Assembly: GCA_934096585.1 (NCBI GenBank)
Contig: CAKOMG010000001.1
Location: forward strand, 248,001 to 312,000
From: an uncultured Bacilli bacterium
Lineage (GTDB): Bacteria > Bacillota_I > Bacilli_A > ML615J-28 > CAG-698
Direction of reading: 5' to 3'
Length of the DNA stretch: 64,000 bases
In this document: in pieces, positions 53,808 to 63,032 of the stretch
Position numbering within the stretch: the first letter of the stretch is position 1
Layout of the letters: every line of letters starts with the position of its first letter
Made by a program: the position numbers and the translations under genes
Notes under the pieces: model-generated
Told to the model about the DNA's origin: nothing
The model's input: the letters and a program-made list of their open reading frames with translations, nothing else
Databases searched by the model: none

Positions 53808-55034
53808 TTAAATATTCCAATTGCCATTTTTAAATACTTGTATTTTTCTACCATCAAATGTTGTACCAACAATATTTAGATCTTTACTTCCTACCATAAA
53901 ATCTACATGATTCATTGAATCATTATAATTCATTTTCTTAAAGTCTTCATCTGTCAATTTTTCATAATCACGAATATTGTTTTTAAATGCTTGTCCAAGT
54001 GCTAAATGGCAACTTGCATTTTCATCAAATAATGTATTATAAAATAATATACCCGATTTATTAATTGGAGAATCATAAGGAACTAAAGCAACTTCACCTA
54101 AATGTGATGAACCTTCATCATCTTTAAGCAGTTCTTCTAATACTTCTTGTCCTTTTTCTGCTTCAACTTTTACTACTTTACCTTTTTCAAAATAAATTTT
54201 GAAGTTTTCAACAAGTTTTCCACGTAGTGAAAGAGGTTTTGTTGAAACGACTACACCATCAACGCCATCATATTTTGGCATTGTAAATACTTCTTCTGTT
54301 GGCATATTAGCAATAAAAGGAATATTTGTACCTAATGTATTTTCTTCTGCACTTAACCAATAATGATTAGGCATTAAATGAAGTTTTAATGATGTACCAT
54401 TACTTGATGAATACTCTAAGTAATCAAAATTATATTCATTCATAATATTGGCTTTTTCATGTAAAGTTTTAACATGTTCTTTCCAATTGTTAACCGCATT
54501 ATTATCTATTCTTGTAGTATTTAAAATTGCTTCTTCTAATTTTTTATATGCTACTTTTGGACTATCATTTGGAAATACTTTCTTAGCCCAAGCAAGTGAA
54601 GGAAGAGCGCATATAACCCATTGATATTTATTATCCATTGCATCATAATACTTTTTAAGAACTGGATATCTTTCTTGACGAGCTTTCAATGATTCGCTCA
54701 TATCTATTCCATTATATATATCTGGATCACTATCTTCAACGTAAATATTTACTGGTAATATTTTTGAATAACTTTCAAGTTCTGGTTCTCTTAATTTAGA
54801 GTTTTCAATGTAAGTATCATACTTAACATTTTGATATGACAATCTCGAAATATCATCAGAAAAGAAATTAACCTTAACATATCTTGCTTTAGCTTTGTAA
54901 CATTCTTCAACTAAATATTTAGTAAATTCACTTTGATTAACACTTGCTGTTATAATAACATATTGTCCTTTTTTCACATTTGCACCAATTTTAACAACAG
55001 TTGATGCATATTTTTTCATTATACTTTTTTTCAT
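53808..55034 (-). CDS. M29 aminopeptidase (PepS/AmpS type)
   Basis: 408 residues. Family features include RYVKVNFFSDD, YVEDSDPDIYNG, NMPTEEVFTMPKYDGVDGVV, EVALVPYDSPI, FDENASCHLALGQAF and NHVDFMVGSKDLNIVG, giving the two-metal site (Glu, His, Tyr, Asp). It frees N-terminal amino acids from peptides in the cytoplasm; PepS-type enzymes favour Arg. Placed right after arcC, it may feed arginine to the deiminase pathway. Ribosome site AAGGAG. Confidence 0.9.
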   Translation of the reverse strand: MKKSIMKKYASTVVKIGANVKKGQYVIITASVNQSEFTKYLVEECYKAKARYVKVNFFSDDISRLSYQNVKYDTYIENSKLREPELESYSKILPVNIYVEDSDPDIYNGIDMSESLKARQERYPVLKKYYDAMDNKYQWVICALPSLAWAKKVFPNDSPKVAYKKLEEAILNTTRIDNNAVNNWKEHVKTLHEKANIMNEYNFDYLEYSSSNGTSLKLHLMPNHYWLSAEENTLGTNIPFIANMPTEEVFTMPKYDGVDGVVVSTKPLSLRGKLVENFKIYFEKGKVVKVEAEKGQEVLEELLKDDEGSSHLGEVALVPYDSPINKSGILFYNTLFDENASCHLALGQAFKNNIRDYEKLTDEDFKKMNYNDSMNHVDFMVGSKDLNIVGTTFDGRKIQVFKNGNWNI

Positions 55035-55057
55035 ATAACTAGCTCCTTACCTGATAC

Positions 55058-55978
55058 TTACTTGTTTGTAATAATAGTTCCTTTATTACCTCTTAATGCA
55101 TCATATGCATCTTCTATAGAAGTAATAATGGCAATTCTTCCTTGTTTTTCTTTTACAAAAGCAATACTTGCTTCTACTTTTGGTTTCATACTTCCCGCAA
55201 GAAAATGACCTTCATTATTGTATTCTATCATTTGATTAACATCAACCTCTTTAATAATTTTAGCAGTTGGTTTATTGAAGTTAATTATGGCATTTGGAAC
55301 AGCTGTAAGTATTAATAAATAATCACTATCAATATCATTAGCAAGTTTACTTGAAGCAAAATCTTTATCGATAACAGCATCAATTCCTTTTAAAGAGCCA
55401 TTTTCTTTTATAACTGGAATTCCGCCACCACCACAAGTGATAACAATTGTTCCTGTTGTAACAATATTTTTTATTGTTTCTTCTTCAATTACTTTAACAG
55501 GTTTTGGGGATGCTATTACTCTTCTATATCCACGTCCAGCGTCTTCCTTCATAATATAAGGCATTTTTTTAGATTCTTCTAAAGTATAAAAAGAGCCAAT
55601 TGGTTTTGTTGGGGCTTGAAAAGCGGGATCGTTGATGTCTACTTCAACTTGTGTTATTATGCTAATGACATTTTTATTAATATGCTCTTTTCTTAATTCA
55701 TTTTGCAAAGCATTTTGTAAATGAAAGCCAATATATCCTTGGCTCATAGCACCACACTCACTAAAAGGCATTTTGTATACTTTTTGATTTGCTTTATTTC
55801 CTTCTTCAAATGCAAGATTAATTAAACCAACTTGAGGTCCATTACCATGAGTTATAATAACTTCATATCCATCTTTAATTATTGGTAAAATTTGCTTTGC
55901 AGTTAAAGCAGCCATTTCTTTTTGTTTTTCTGGAGTATCTCCTAAAGCATTTCCTCCTAAAGCAATAACGACACGCAT
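55058..55978 (-). CDS. arcC: Carbamate kinase
   Basis: 306 residues. ALGGNALGDTPEKQ, THGNGPQVGLI, CGAMSQGYIGFHLQNAL, RGYRRVIASPKP and TCGGGGIPV are the family motifs. It makes ATP from carbamoyl phosphate and ADP. Its ATG overlaps the stop of the ornithine carbamoyltransferase gene (TAATG). Confidence 0.96.
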   Translation of the reverse strand: MRVVIALGGNALGDTPEKQKEMAALTAKQILPIIKDGYEVIITHGNGPQVGLINLAFEEGNKANQKVYKMPFSECGAMSQGYIGFHLQNALQNELRKEHINKNVISIITQVEVDINDPAFQAPTKPIGSFYTLEESKKMPYIMKEDAGRGYRRVIASPKPVKVIEEETIKNIVTTGTIVITCGGGGIPVIKENGSLKGIDAVIDKDFASSKLANDIDSDYLLILTAVPNAIINFNKPTAKIIKEVDVNQMIEYNNEGHFLAGSMKPKVEASIAFVKEKQGRIAIITSIEDAYDALRGNKGTIITNK

Positions 55979-56967
55979 TATTTCACCATTGTTGCATAAA
56001 CAACTGCTTTAATTGTATGTAATCTATTTTCTGCTTCATCAAATACAACAGATTGCTTACCTTCAAATACTTCTTCTGTTACTTCAAGTCCATTTAAACC
56101 AAATTTTTCATAAACTTCCATTCCTACTTTGGTTTCTAAGTTATGGAATGATGGAAGACAATGTAAAAAGATGGCATCTTTTTTAGCTTTGTTCATTAGT
56201 TCTTGATTTACTTGGTATGGCTTCAACATTTTAATTCTTTCAGCCCATACGCTATCAGGTTCACCCATAGATACCCATACATCAGTAACAATAACATCAC
56301 AATCTTTAACACCTTCATCAATACTTTCTGTCAATGTAACTTTACCACCACTTATTGCACATGCTTCATTACATTTAGCAACTAGATCCTCTGAAGGCCA
56401 TAATTCACGTGGAGCCACAGCACGGAAATCAAGTCCCATTTTACTAGCTCCTATCATTAATGAATTGCCCATGTTATATCTAGCATCACCAAGGTATGCC
56501 ATTTTAATTCCTTTTAAATGTCCTTTATGTTCTTTAATAGTCATCAAATCAGCAAGAATTTGTGTTGGATGATATTTTTCTGTCAAACCATTCCATACTG
56601 GTACACCAGCATAATTGGCAAGTTCTTCAACTGTCTCTTGTTTGAATCCGCGATATTCAATACCATCAAACATTCTGCCTAAAACTCTCGCTGTATCTTT
56701 AATGCTCTCTTTTTTACCCATTTGACTTCCTGTTGGGCCTAGATATGTTGCATGCATACCTAAATCATAAGCCGCAACTTCAAATGAGCAACGTGTTCTT
56801 GTAGAATCTTTTTCGAACAACAATACAATATTTTTACCCTTTAAATAAGGTGTTTCAATTCCTTCGTGTTTTTTCTTTTTAAAATCCTGTGCTAAATCTA
56901 ATAAATAATTTATTTCTTCTTCTGTATAGTCTAATAATGTTAATAAGTTTCTTTTGTATAAATTCAT
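55978..56967 (-). CDS. arcB: Catabolic ornithine carbamoyltransferase
   Basis: 329 residues. Carbamoyl-phosphate loop EKDSTRTRCSFEVAA, HPTQILADL, FLHCLPSFH and citrulline-side EVTEEVFEG are present. It splits citrulline into ornithine and carbamoyl phosphate in this operon. It is 1 bp after arcA. Confidence 0.96.
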   Translation of the reverse strand: MNLYKRNLLTLLDYTEEEINYLLDLAQDFKKKKHEGIETPYLKGKNIVLLFEKDSTRTRCSFEVAAYDLGMHATYLGPTGSQMGKKESIKDTARVLGRMFDGIEYRGFKQETVEELANYAGVPVWNGLTEKYHPTQILADLMTIKEHKGHLKGIKMAYLGDARYNMGNSLMIGASKMGLDFRAVAPRELWPSEDLVAKCNEACAISGGKVTLTESIDEGVKDCDVIVTDVWVSMGEPDSVWAERIKMLKPYQVNQELMNKAKKDAIFLHCLPSFHNLETKVGMEVYEKFGLNGLEVTEEVFEGKQSVVFDEAENRLHTIKAVVYATMVK

Positions 56968-56968
56968 T

Positions 56969-58198
56969 TTATTTACCTACCTTTTCTCTTTCTAATGGCA
57001 TACACATACATCTTGGTCCTCCACGTCCTCTTGATAATTCGCTTGAAGGTATTGTATGAACTTTAATACCATATGAATGTAATACTTCATTTGTTATATA
57101 ATTTCTTTCATATGCAATTACTTCACCGGGAGCAATAGCTATTGTATTACTTCCATCACTCCACTGTTCGCGGTCTGCGGATACACTGTCATGACCGCCA
57201 CAAGGAATTAGTGTTATTTTTTTCCCTATGTAAGTTTCTAGCACCTTTTCTAACTTTTCATTTAGTTCTTCAACTCTTAATTTACCACTTTTATTTGGAT
57301 CTCTTTCAACTTTGAAAATACGCATTCTTTGGTAACAATCATTATGAATTGTAAATTTATCATAATCTACTTGCGTAAATATAGTGTCAAGATGCATAAA
57401 TGTTCTAAACTTTGGAATATCAAATGCCAATACAGTTTTATAATTAGTTTTAAAATTATAAAACAAGTTTTTAGCAAGAGTTTCAATTGATGCTGGATTA
57501 GTTCTTTGACTTATTCCAACAATTAATGTTTCATCATTTAAAACCAATATATCTCCACCTTCAATGCTTGTATCCATATAACGATTATAAAACAATCTAT
57601 TGTTTTTATAAATAGGATGGTATTTAAAAATATATTCTCCATATATTGTTTCACGACATCTAGTTATAGAAAACATTCTATTTAAAGAAACCCCATCATT
57701 TATTATCGAGAATGGATCTCTTGTAAAATATAAATTAGGTAATGGGTCGGTTATAAATGGATAATCAGAAACATAATCAGATAATGTTCTAATTTTATAT
57801 TCAGGTAACTCTTTCTTTTTTATTCCTGCCATAGTCTTTAAAACCATTGTTTTAGTATCAGGGATTGATTCTAAATACTTAACTGCAATTTCGCGTAGTG
57901 TTTCGCTTGATATTTTGGCTTCATCAATAAATTGTTTAATAAACTCTTTTTTTATATCTTCACTAGTATTTAAACTTTCAGTTACCAAATCAACTAAATA
58001 TACTACTTTAACTCCTGCATCTTTAAATGCTTTCGCAAAAGCTTGATGCTCTTTTTTAGCAAGTGGCAACCAAGGAATATCATCAAATAATAAATCATCT
58101 AAATACTTAGGAGTTAAATTTTCTAATTCTTCTCCTGGTTCATGTAGTAACACTGTTTTTAATTTACCTATTTCTGAAAAAACATTTAAATGGTTCAT
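56969..58198 (-). CDS. arcA: Arginine deiminase
   Basis: 409 residues. FTRDPF, GGDILVLNDETLIVGIS, HLDTIFTQVD, GGHDSVSADREQWSDGSNT and the catalytic Cys in GRGGPRCMCMPLERE. It turns arginine into citrulline and ammonia, giving ATP and acid resistance. It is first in arcABC with a TGG-TATAAT extended -10 near 58223-58231 and GAGGTGAA site. No arginine/ornithine antiporter is seen nearby. Confidence 0.97.
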   Translation of the reverse strand: MNHLNVFSEIGKLKTVLLHEPGEELENLTPKYLDDLLFDDIPWLPLAKKEHQAFAKAFKDAGVKVVYLVDLVTESLNTSEDIKKEFIKQFIDEAKISSETLREIAVKYLESIPDTKTMVLKTMAGIKKKELPEYKIRTLSDYVSDYPFITDPLPNLYFTRDPFSIINDGVSLNRMFSITRCRETIYGEYIFKYHPIYKNNRLFYNRYMDTSIEGGDILVLNDETLIVGISQRTNPASIETLAKNLFYNFKTNYKTVLAFDIPKFRTFMHLDTIFTQVDYDKFTIHNDCYQRMRIFKVERDPNKSGKLRVEELNEKLEKVLETYIGKKITLIPCGGHDSVSADREQWSDGSNTIAIAPGEVIAYERNYITNEVLHSYGIKVHTIPSSELSRGRGGPRCMCMPLEREKVGK

Positions 58199-58296
58199 AT
58201 TTCACCTCTTATGAATGTAAATATTATACCACACTTTTAAAATTATATAAATACTTTTTTTATCTTTATATAATTTTTTTATATTTTTATAAATTA

Positions 58297-58329
58297 AAAA
58301 TGACCCAAGCATTTTGCTTAAGTCATTTT
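58297..58329 (-). terminator. mntP terminator
   Basis: 15-bp stem with G-T pairs (58297-58311 with 58315-58329) overlapping the mntP stop and followed by T on the minus strand. Confidence 0.75.
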
Positions 58330-58897
58330 ATTTAAAAAAGCTTGAAATAAATATTTCTAAACCAATACCAATTAGAATAATACCACCAAGTATTTCTGCT
58401 TTGTTTCCAAGTTTAGTGCCAAATTTTTTACCAATATGTACAGCAATAAAACTAATAATAAATGTTTCAACTGCTATAATAGTTGCACAAATGATTGCTT
58501 CTAAAACCGTATATTCCGCAATTGTTAATCCAACTGATAAAGCATCAATTGATGTAGCAATAGCTTGAACAATTAATCCCCTAAATGTTAGTGATTTAAC
58601 TATATGTTCTTCATCTTTATGTTTAATTCCTTCAACTAACGTTTTTCCACCAATAAAGCCTAATAGAATTAATGCAATCCATGGAATATATTCTTCAATA
58701 TATTGTAATAATGCGTGTCCAACAAAATAACCCATTAATGGCATTAGTGCTTGAAACAATCCAAACATCAAAGCAATTAAAACTGCTTTTTTTGTTTTCA
58801 TTTCTGTTTCATTTAATCCATTAGCCATTGATACAGCACATGCATCCATAGCAAGACCAACTCCTAACAAACCACTTTGAATGTAAAATCCAAACAT
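58328..58897 (-). CDS. mntP: Manganese efflux pump MntP
   Basis: 189 residues, six membrane segments. Two halves each carry an Asp motif: GLAMDACAVSMANGL near 16 and ATSIDALSVGLTIAEY near 115. It exports Mn2+. It is single, with its own promoter and a long inverted repeat as likely operator. I see no yybP-ykoY riboswitch. Confidence 0.92.
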   Translation of the reverse strand: MFGFYIQSGLLGVGLAMDACAVSMANGLNETEMKTKKAVLIALMFGLFQALMPLMGYFVGHALLQYIEEYIPWIALILLGFIGGKTLVEGIKHKDEEHIVKSLTFRGLIVQAIATSIDALSVGLTIAEYTVLEAIICATIIAVETFIISFIAVHIGKKFGTKLGNKAEILGGIILIGIGLEIFISSFFK

Positions 58898-58914
58898 ATT
58901 ATATCTCCAAGTTT

Positions 58915-58975
58915 AATGCATCTTATACTTAATTAGTATAAGATGCATTATATCACTTTTCTTTCATTATTTCAA
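58915..58975 (-). promoter_or_regulatory. mntP promoter with a 15-bp perfect inverted repeat
   Basis: Minus strand: -35 TTGAAA (58975-58970), 17-bp spacer, -10 TATAAT (58952-58947). Arms AATGCATCTTATACT (58915-58929) and its complement (58935-58949) begin within the -10. It could bind a repressor or form an RNA hairpin. Confidence 0.75.
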
Positions 58976-59037
58976 TAGGCAACATTGAAATATAGTTACA
59001 TTAAATTCATAAGTTTCATTTTTTATATCACACAATA

Positions 59038-61743
59038 CTATAGTATAAAATTAGTATTTATGATTATTTGAACATTTGGATTAATTGTATATCTTCCTAT
59101 TAATGTTGCACTTCCAGCACCACTTGCAGTTATATAACCATAATCATCCATTGTAACTACTATATCTATTTCTTGACATGGAACATATACTGTCCAATTA
59201 TAATCTTGTATCCATGGATATGGACTATTTTCTTCATTTAACACTAATTTAGTTTTTCCGTTCACAAACTCTGATAAATATAATGTTTGATTTGTTGTAA
59301 TTACTTTTTGTGTATTTGAAACATCATTTAGAATAGTTAAAGTTATTGTAAATATAATTGTTGGATTGTATTTATAAACAGCAGTAACTGTAACCTCTCG
59401 GTCTTGATTAACTGCTTTTGCTAATACAGTTCCAAATTCACTTACTGTAGCATATCCTAGATTACTTGAATAAAAAGTGTAATCATATCTAGATACTGAA
59501 GGAACTCCTGTTACATTTTTAAAATGTACATGTCTTGTAAATCCTTCAGTAATCGTTAATCCTCCAAATGCTCCATTATTATGTCTTACTTCTGTACCAT
59601 AAGATAAAGTTTCATTTGGATCCATCATTAATACTTGATCTGTTATTTCTGATGTTGTTACTATTCTATTAATCAAAATTGAAATAGGTACATTATCTGT
59701 ATTTCCAAAAAACCCAATAAAATATATTCCTTCTTCTAGAATTAATCTTTCATTTGTAATTGATAAATAACTACCTATTATATCAGTTCGATAATATGTT
59801 TGTGTTGCTTTATTAAACTCTTTTCTAAATAAAATTAAAGTAATATTACTATTAGAATCTTCTCTTGTTGTTGCAGACAAAGTAAATACTGATGTTTGGT
59901 TAATACTAAATCCCATAGCATACTCTGCCATATCATTAGAATTTACTAATACTTCTGTAAAAGCCTGGTCATATCTACTCGCTACATCAATATTTTCAAA
60001 TTCTACTCTTTTAATATTTATTTTTACTGAAGAATATTCCATATCTGGTATATCTACGTGAATATAATAATAACCATTTCTTTCTAAATACATATATAAA
60101 TAGTTTGTATTATATTCTGTTTTTGCAGTTTGTGCATAACCTTTAACATTATATTTTAATTCAATTTCTTCATTCAAGTGATCATAAATTTTTAATGCTT
60201 CGTATGGATATGTGATTGTTGTTCCATCTTTAGTTGTTGTTTCTATAGAAAACTTATAAAAGCCTGCGCCAGTATTATTTATAAAATTATATACATTATT
60301 GTTATTATATGTATTAAGTAGAATATCATTATCTCCAACGCCTAAATATGCGGTATTTCGAGATTGTATTTTTAATGAGATTATAGCCGAAGATGAAGTT
60401 TTATTAATAAGAGCTAAATAATAAGTGCCTGTTTGCATATTTTGTATAAAGTGTTTATTTAAATTATTATTTTCTAAATAATTGATATTAACTTCATTAA
60501 AATTATCATCATATAATTTTATGTTTACATTAGAATTCATTCCCATAATAAACTCATAATATTTTGAATAATTAGATGTTATTTTATAATATTTAGTTTC
60601 AGTATCACCTAAAGTAATATTTTTATTAATTGTTGAGGAATAATTACTTAAAGTATATTCTTCATTTATCTCAACTGTATCAATATGTCTACAATTTTGG
60701 CACTTGAAATAATCTCTAATTCCATCTGTTGCAACAAGCAACATATTAGATTCAGTACCATTGTAATGTAAGCAATTTTTATATTCATTTAATGTTTGTC
60801 CGTTATATGTTTGTCCGTTACTATCTAATGAAACATTATACAATACTCCATTACATTGTGCACATATTAAATCTGTAATTCCATTATTAGATCTTTTCAT
60901 CCATACATGATCATTATCAGTGTGAAGTCCTCTAATAATAGACACACCAGCAATATCCTTATATGTTGCATTAGGCGTTCTATTTATTAAAACGCCATAT
61001 CCCATTATAACTTCTTCATGATGCCTTCCTTTTTCCCTGTTGCAACATACGTCAATATCATCAAGTCCTAAAACATGACCCATTTCGTGTTCGCCAGCCC
61101 AATCTTGAATAAGATCTACTTCATTGTCAGTTATTCCAAAAACACCACCATAAATAAAATACCTAACATTTACTTTCATAATCCAATTTGTATAATGCGT
61201 ATGCTTAATATTTGTAATTCCTGTGGGAATATCTATTGAAGGATCAATTTCAATTGTTGTTGCTATAGTATTTGGTTTACATGAATATTCCATAGGGTAT
61301 ATTATCAAATTATGATCAGATTCAGTTCCTTCTTCAATATTAATTATACGATTTGCAATTCTATTTCCATCTTGATCATACGTATAATAATATTTATTAT
61401 TCCATTCAAGCAAACTATTAATAAATGCATTCTTTACTTCTTCTGCTTGAATTGATGTTACTTCAGTATTCCAAGAATAATCAGCATTATCTATTGATGT
61501 ATTGGAAATATAATATTTAATTGTTTTAATGTTATGATCTAAATGATAATAGTTATAATTAGTTTCTTGAGAATAACCCTTTTCACATAAATAATACCAT
61601 CTTTCATCATCTGATCCTTCTGGGCCTCATTGATCATAATCAACTGCTAAAAGAGTATTATGAGCACTTACATTAATTATCCCAAAAAATGAAGAAAATA
61701 GTAAAATAATAATCATTACAATAAATAAAAATAATTTTTTCAT
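59038..61743 (-). pseudogene. Secreted metzincin-type metalloprotease, interrupted by an in-frame TGA
   Basis: The frame starts at ATG 61743 (MKKLFLFIVM; site GAAGGAGT) with a signal peptide ending near NVSA. Codon 39 is TGA (61629-61627), in the context DQ-TGA-GPEG; one base from TGG (Trp). After it the frame is open to 59038 (901 codons in all). The protease domain has HEMGHVLGLDD (HExxHxxGxxD) and Met-turn VIMGYGV; two CxxC pairs (CAQC, CQNC) follow, then three pre-peptidase-C-like beta units and a C-terminal Ig-like domain. If TGA is read as stop, no secreted protease is made. It shares an mRNA with the lipoprotein upstream. Confidence 0.75.
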
Positions 61744-61747
61744 AATA

Positions 61748-62620
61748 TTACTCCTTCAAATTAATTTCTTTTACTAGTTCAATAAATTTTTTTAAATCAA
61801 TACTGACTTTTTGAAATATTGTTGATAATTCAAAATATCTATTTGATGTAACAATTTTTTCATAATCTTTTTCATCTATCAACCATTCTGAAAAGTATTG
61901 ATATGATTCTCCAAATTCTTTACTAATAAAACTATAATCTATTTCATCGTCACAAGCAAAACTTATATTATCAAAAACTACTCGTTTTAAACCTTCTGAA
62001 TTCGATCTTATTTCATATCCTAAATTAAAAACATAATCCCCAAAAAAATAGCCTTCTTTTTTGAAGTTTTCTTTATTAATGTACATAATCAATTTATTAT
62101 ATTTTAATTTATAACAATCAGATATCAAATAGTTCTCATCATTCCCTGTTTCTATTTCTCTATAATACTTGCATTTATAATTATATTCTTTTTCGTTAAT
62201 TACATCATACGTTATTAAAGCATCATACACAATAAAAATTCCTGTTAATTTTAACCCTTTTACTTCATTATCTATAAAATCTTGATTAGTACATTTATAC
62301 CAAGTTGCTTTTAAATAATAATAAGTATCTTTAAATCTCTTCGTATAATCCTTTTCATCAATGTATGCACATATAATATCGTATTCTTGATCATTTATTT
62401 CGCACATATAAAATGAACTTCCATCTAGTTGAACTGCTCTGATTTTGTTATCCATTGTCATTGTAAATTCACAATCTTTTGAGTCATCAATATAATTTAT
62501 TATATTTTTAACATCTTCATTATTTTCTTTATCTATTTTAATTAATGTTTTGTCTACATTGCATCCAACGAGTATAATGCTTACTATAAGCAATATAAAT
62601 ATTAAAATTATTCGTTTCAT
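61748..62620 (-). CDS. Lipoprotein of unknown function, before the metalloprotease
   Basis: I favour ATG 62620 (MKRIILIFILL), 290 residues; the ATG four codons upstream touches the AAGGAG site. Lipobox IILVGC. The mature protein has several Cys and aromatic-rich beta segments (FYMCEINDQEYDIICAYIDE, KCKYYREIE). No family recognised. Its signal peptide resembles the lipoprotein at 51984-52778, and both follow an MKIY leader. It could be a partner or inhibitor of the protease encoded 4 bp downstream; that is speculation. Confidence 0.65.
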   Translation of the reverse strand: MKRIILIFILLIVSIILVGCNVDKTLIKIDKENNEDVKNIINYIDDSKDCEFTMTMDNKIRAVQLDGSSFYMCEINDQEYDIICAYIDEKDYTKRFKDTYYYLKATWYKCTNQDFIDNEVKGLKLTGIFIVYDALITYDVINEKEYNYKCKYYREIETGNDENYLISDCYKLKYNKLIMYINKENFKKEGYFFGDYVFNLGYEIRSNSEGLKRVVFDNISFACDDEIDYSFISKEFGESYQYFSEWLIDEKDYEKIVTSNRYFELSTIFQKVSIDLKKFIELVKEINLKE

Positions 62621-62648
62621 TTCGTTTTTCATCTCCTTTTTTATTAAA

Positions 62649-62705
62649 TTATATTAGTATATTTTTCTCTTTGATAATTCGTTTTAAAACTAAATAAATC
62701 TTCAT
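62649..62705 (-). CDS. Leader micro-ORF MKIYLVLKRIIKEKNILI
   Basis: 18 codons with strong site TTTGGAGGGA. Twelve N-terminal residues equal those of the 52821-52874 micro-ORF. Its promoter (TATAAT near 62750) does not show the TCTCATG/AAGCG layout of the other two. Confidence 0.65.
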   Translation of the reverse strand: MKIYLVLKRIIKEKNILI

Positions 62706-62788
62706 ACTAGTCCCTCCAAATACTCTTTTTTACGTTTATTACTATTATTATATGCAATCTACATATAATAATTTATTTATAAACAACA

Positions 62789-62881
62789 AAAGCCCCCGTT
62801 ATCCAAGAGAGCTTTATAGTCATATATAAGTAATATTTCTATGGATGTTTCCCTAGCAATCAAAGGATATGCCTTAATCAT
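62789..62881 (-). ncRNA. Candidate small RNA with own promoter and terminator
   Basis: A strong promoter (62888-62916) and a terminator stem (62789-62797 with 62807-62815, G-T pairs, T-rich tail) bound a transcript of about 90 bases. An ATG lies at the predicted first base and opens a 34-codon frame with no ribosome site; that frame runs through the terminator, so coding is doubtful. It matches no riboswitch class I know by eye. Confidence 0.45.
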
Positions 62882-62887
62882 ACTTAT

Positions 62888-62916
62888 ATTGTATCAATTA
62901 ATTATTTAATTGTCAA
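62888..62916 (-). promoter_or_regulatory. Promoter of the candidate small RNA
   Basis: Minus strand: -35 TTGACA (62916-62911), 17-bp spacer, -10 TACAAT (62893-62888). Confidence 0.8.
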
Positions 62917-63032
62917 CATTATCCCTTTATTTGTTAATACTGTTTTTAAATGATACTAGTTCCACATAAGTTAAAATGATTAACATACCTTCATTGATGT
63001 ATTTTACATATCATATTACTTTATATCAAATA

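Noticed and set aside
58898..59037. yybP-ykoY manganese riboswitch before mntP
   Set aside because: The leader is too short and shows only a simple inverted repeat.
61627..61629. TGA read as tryptophan (genetic code 4)
   Set aside because: TGA ends several genes in tight ATGA overlaps (near 20589, 22304, 25345) and TGG is used for Trp throughout, so code 11 applies and the TGA is a local interruption.
62777..62881. 34-codon leaderless ORF
   Set aside because: No ribosome site, and the frame runs through the terminator hairpin; a non-coding RNA fits better.
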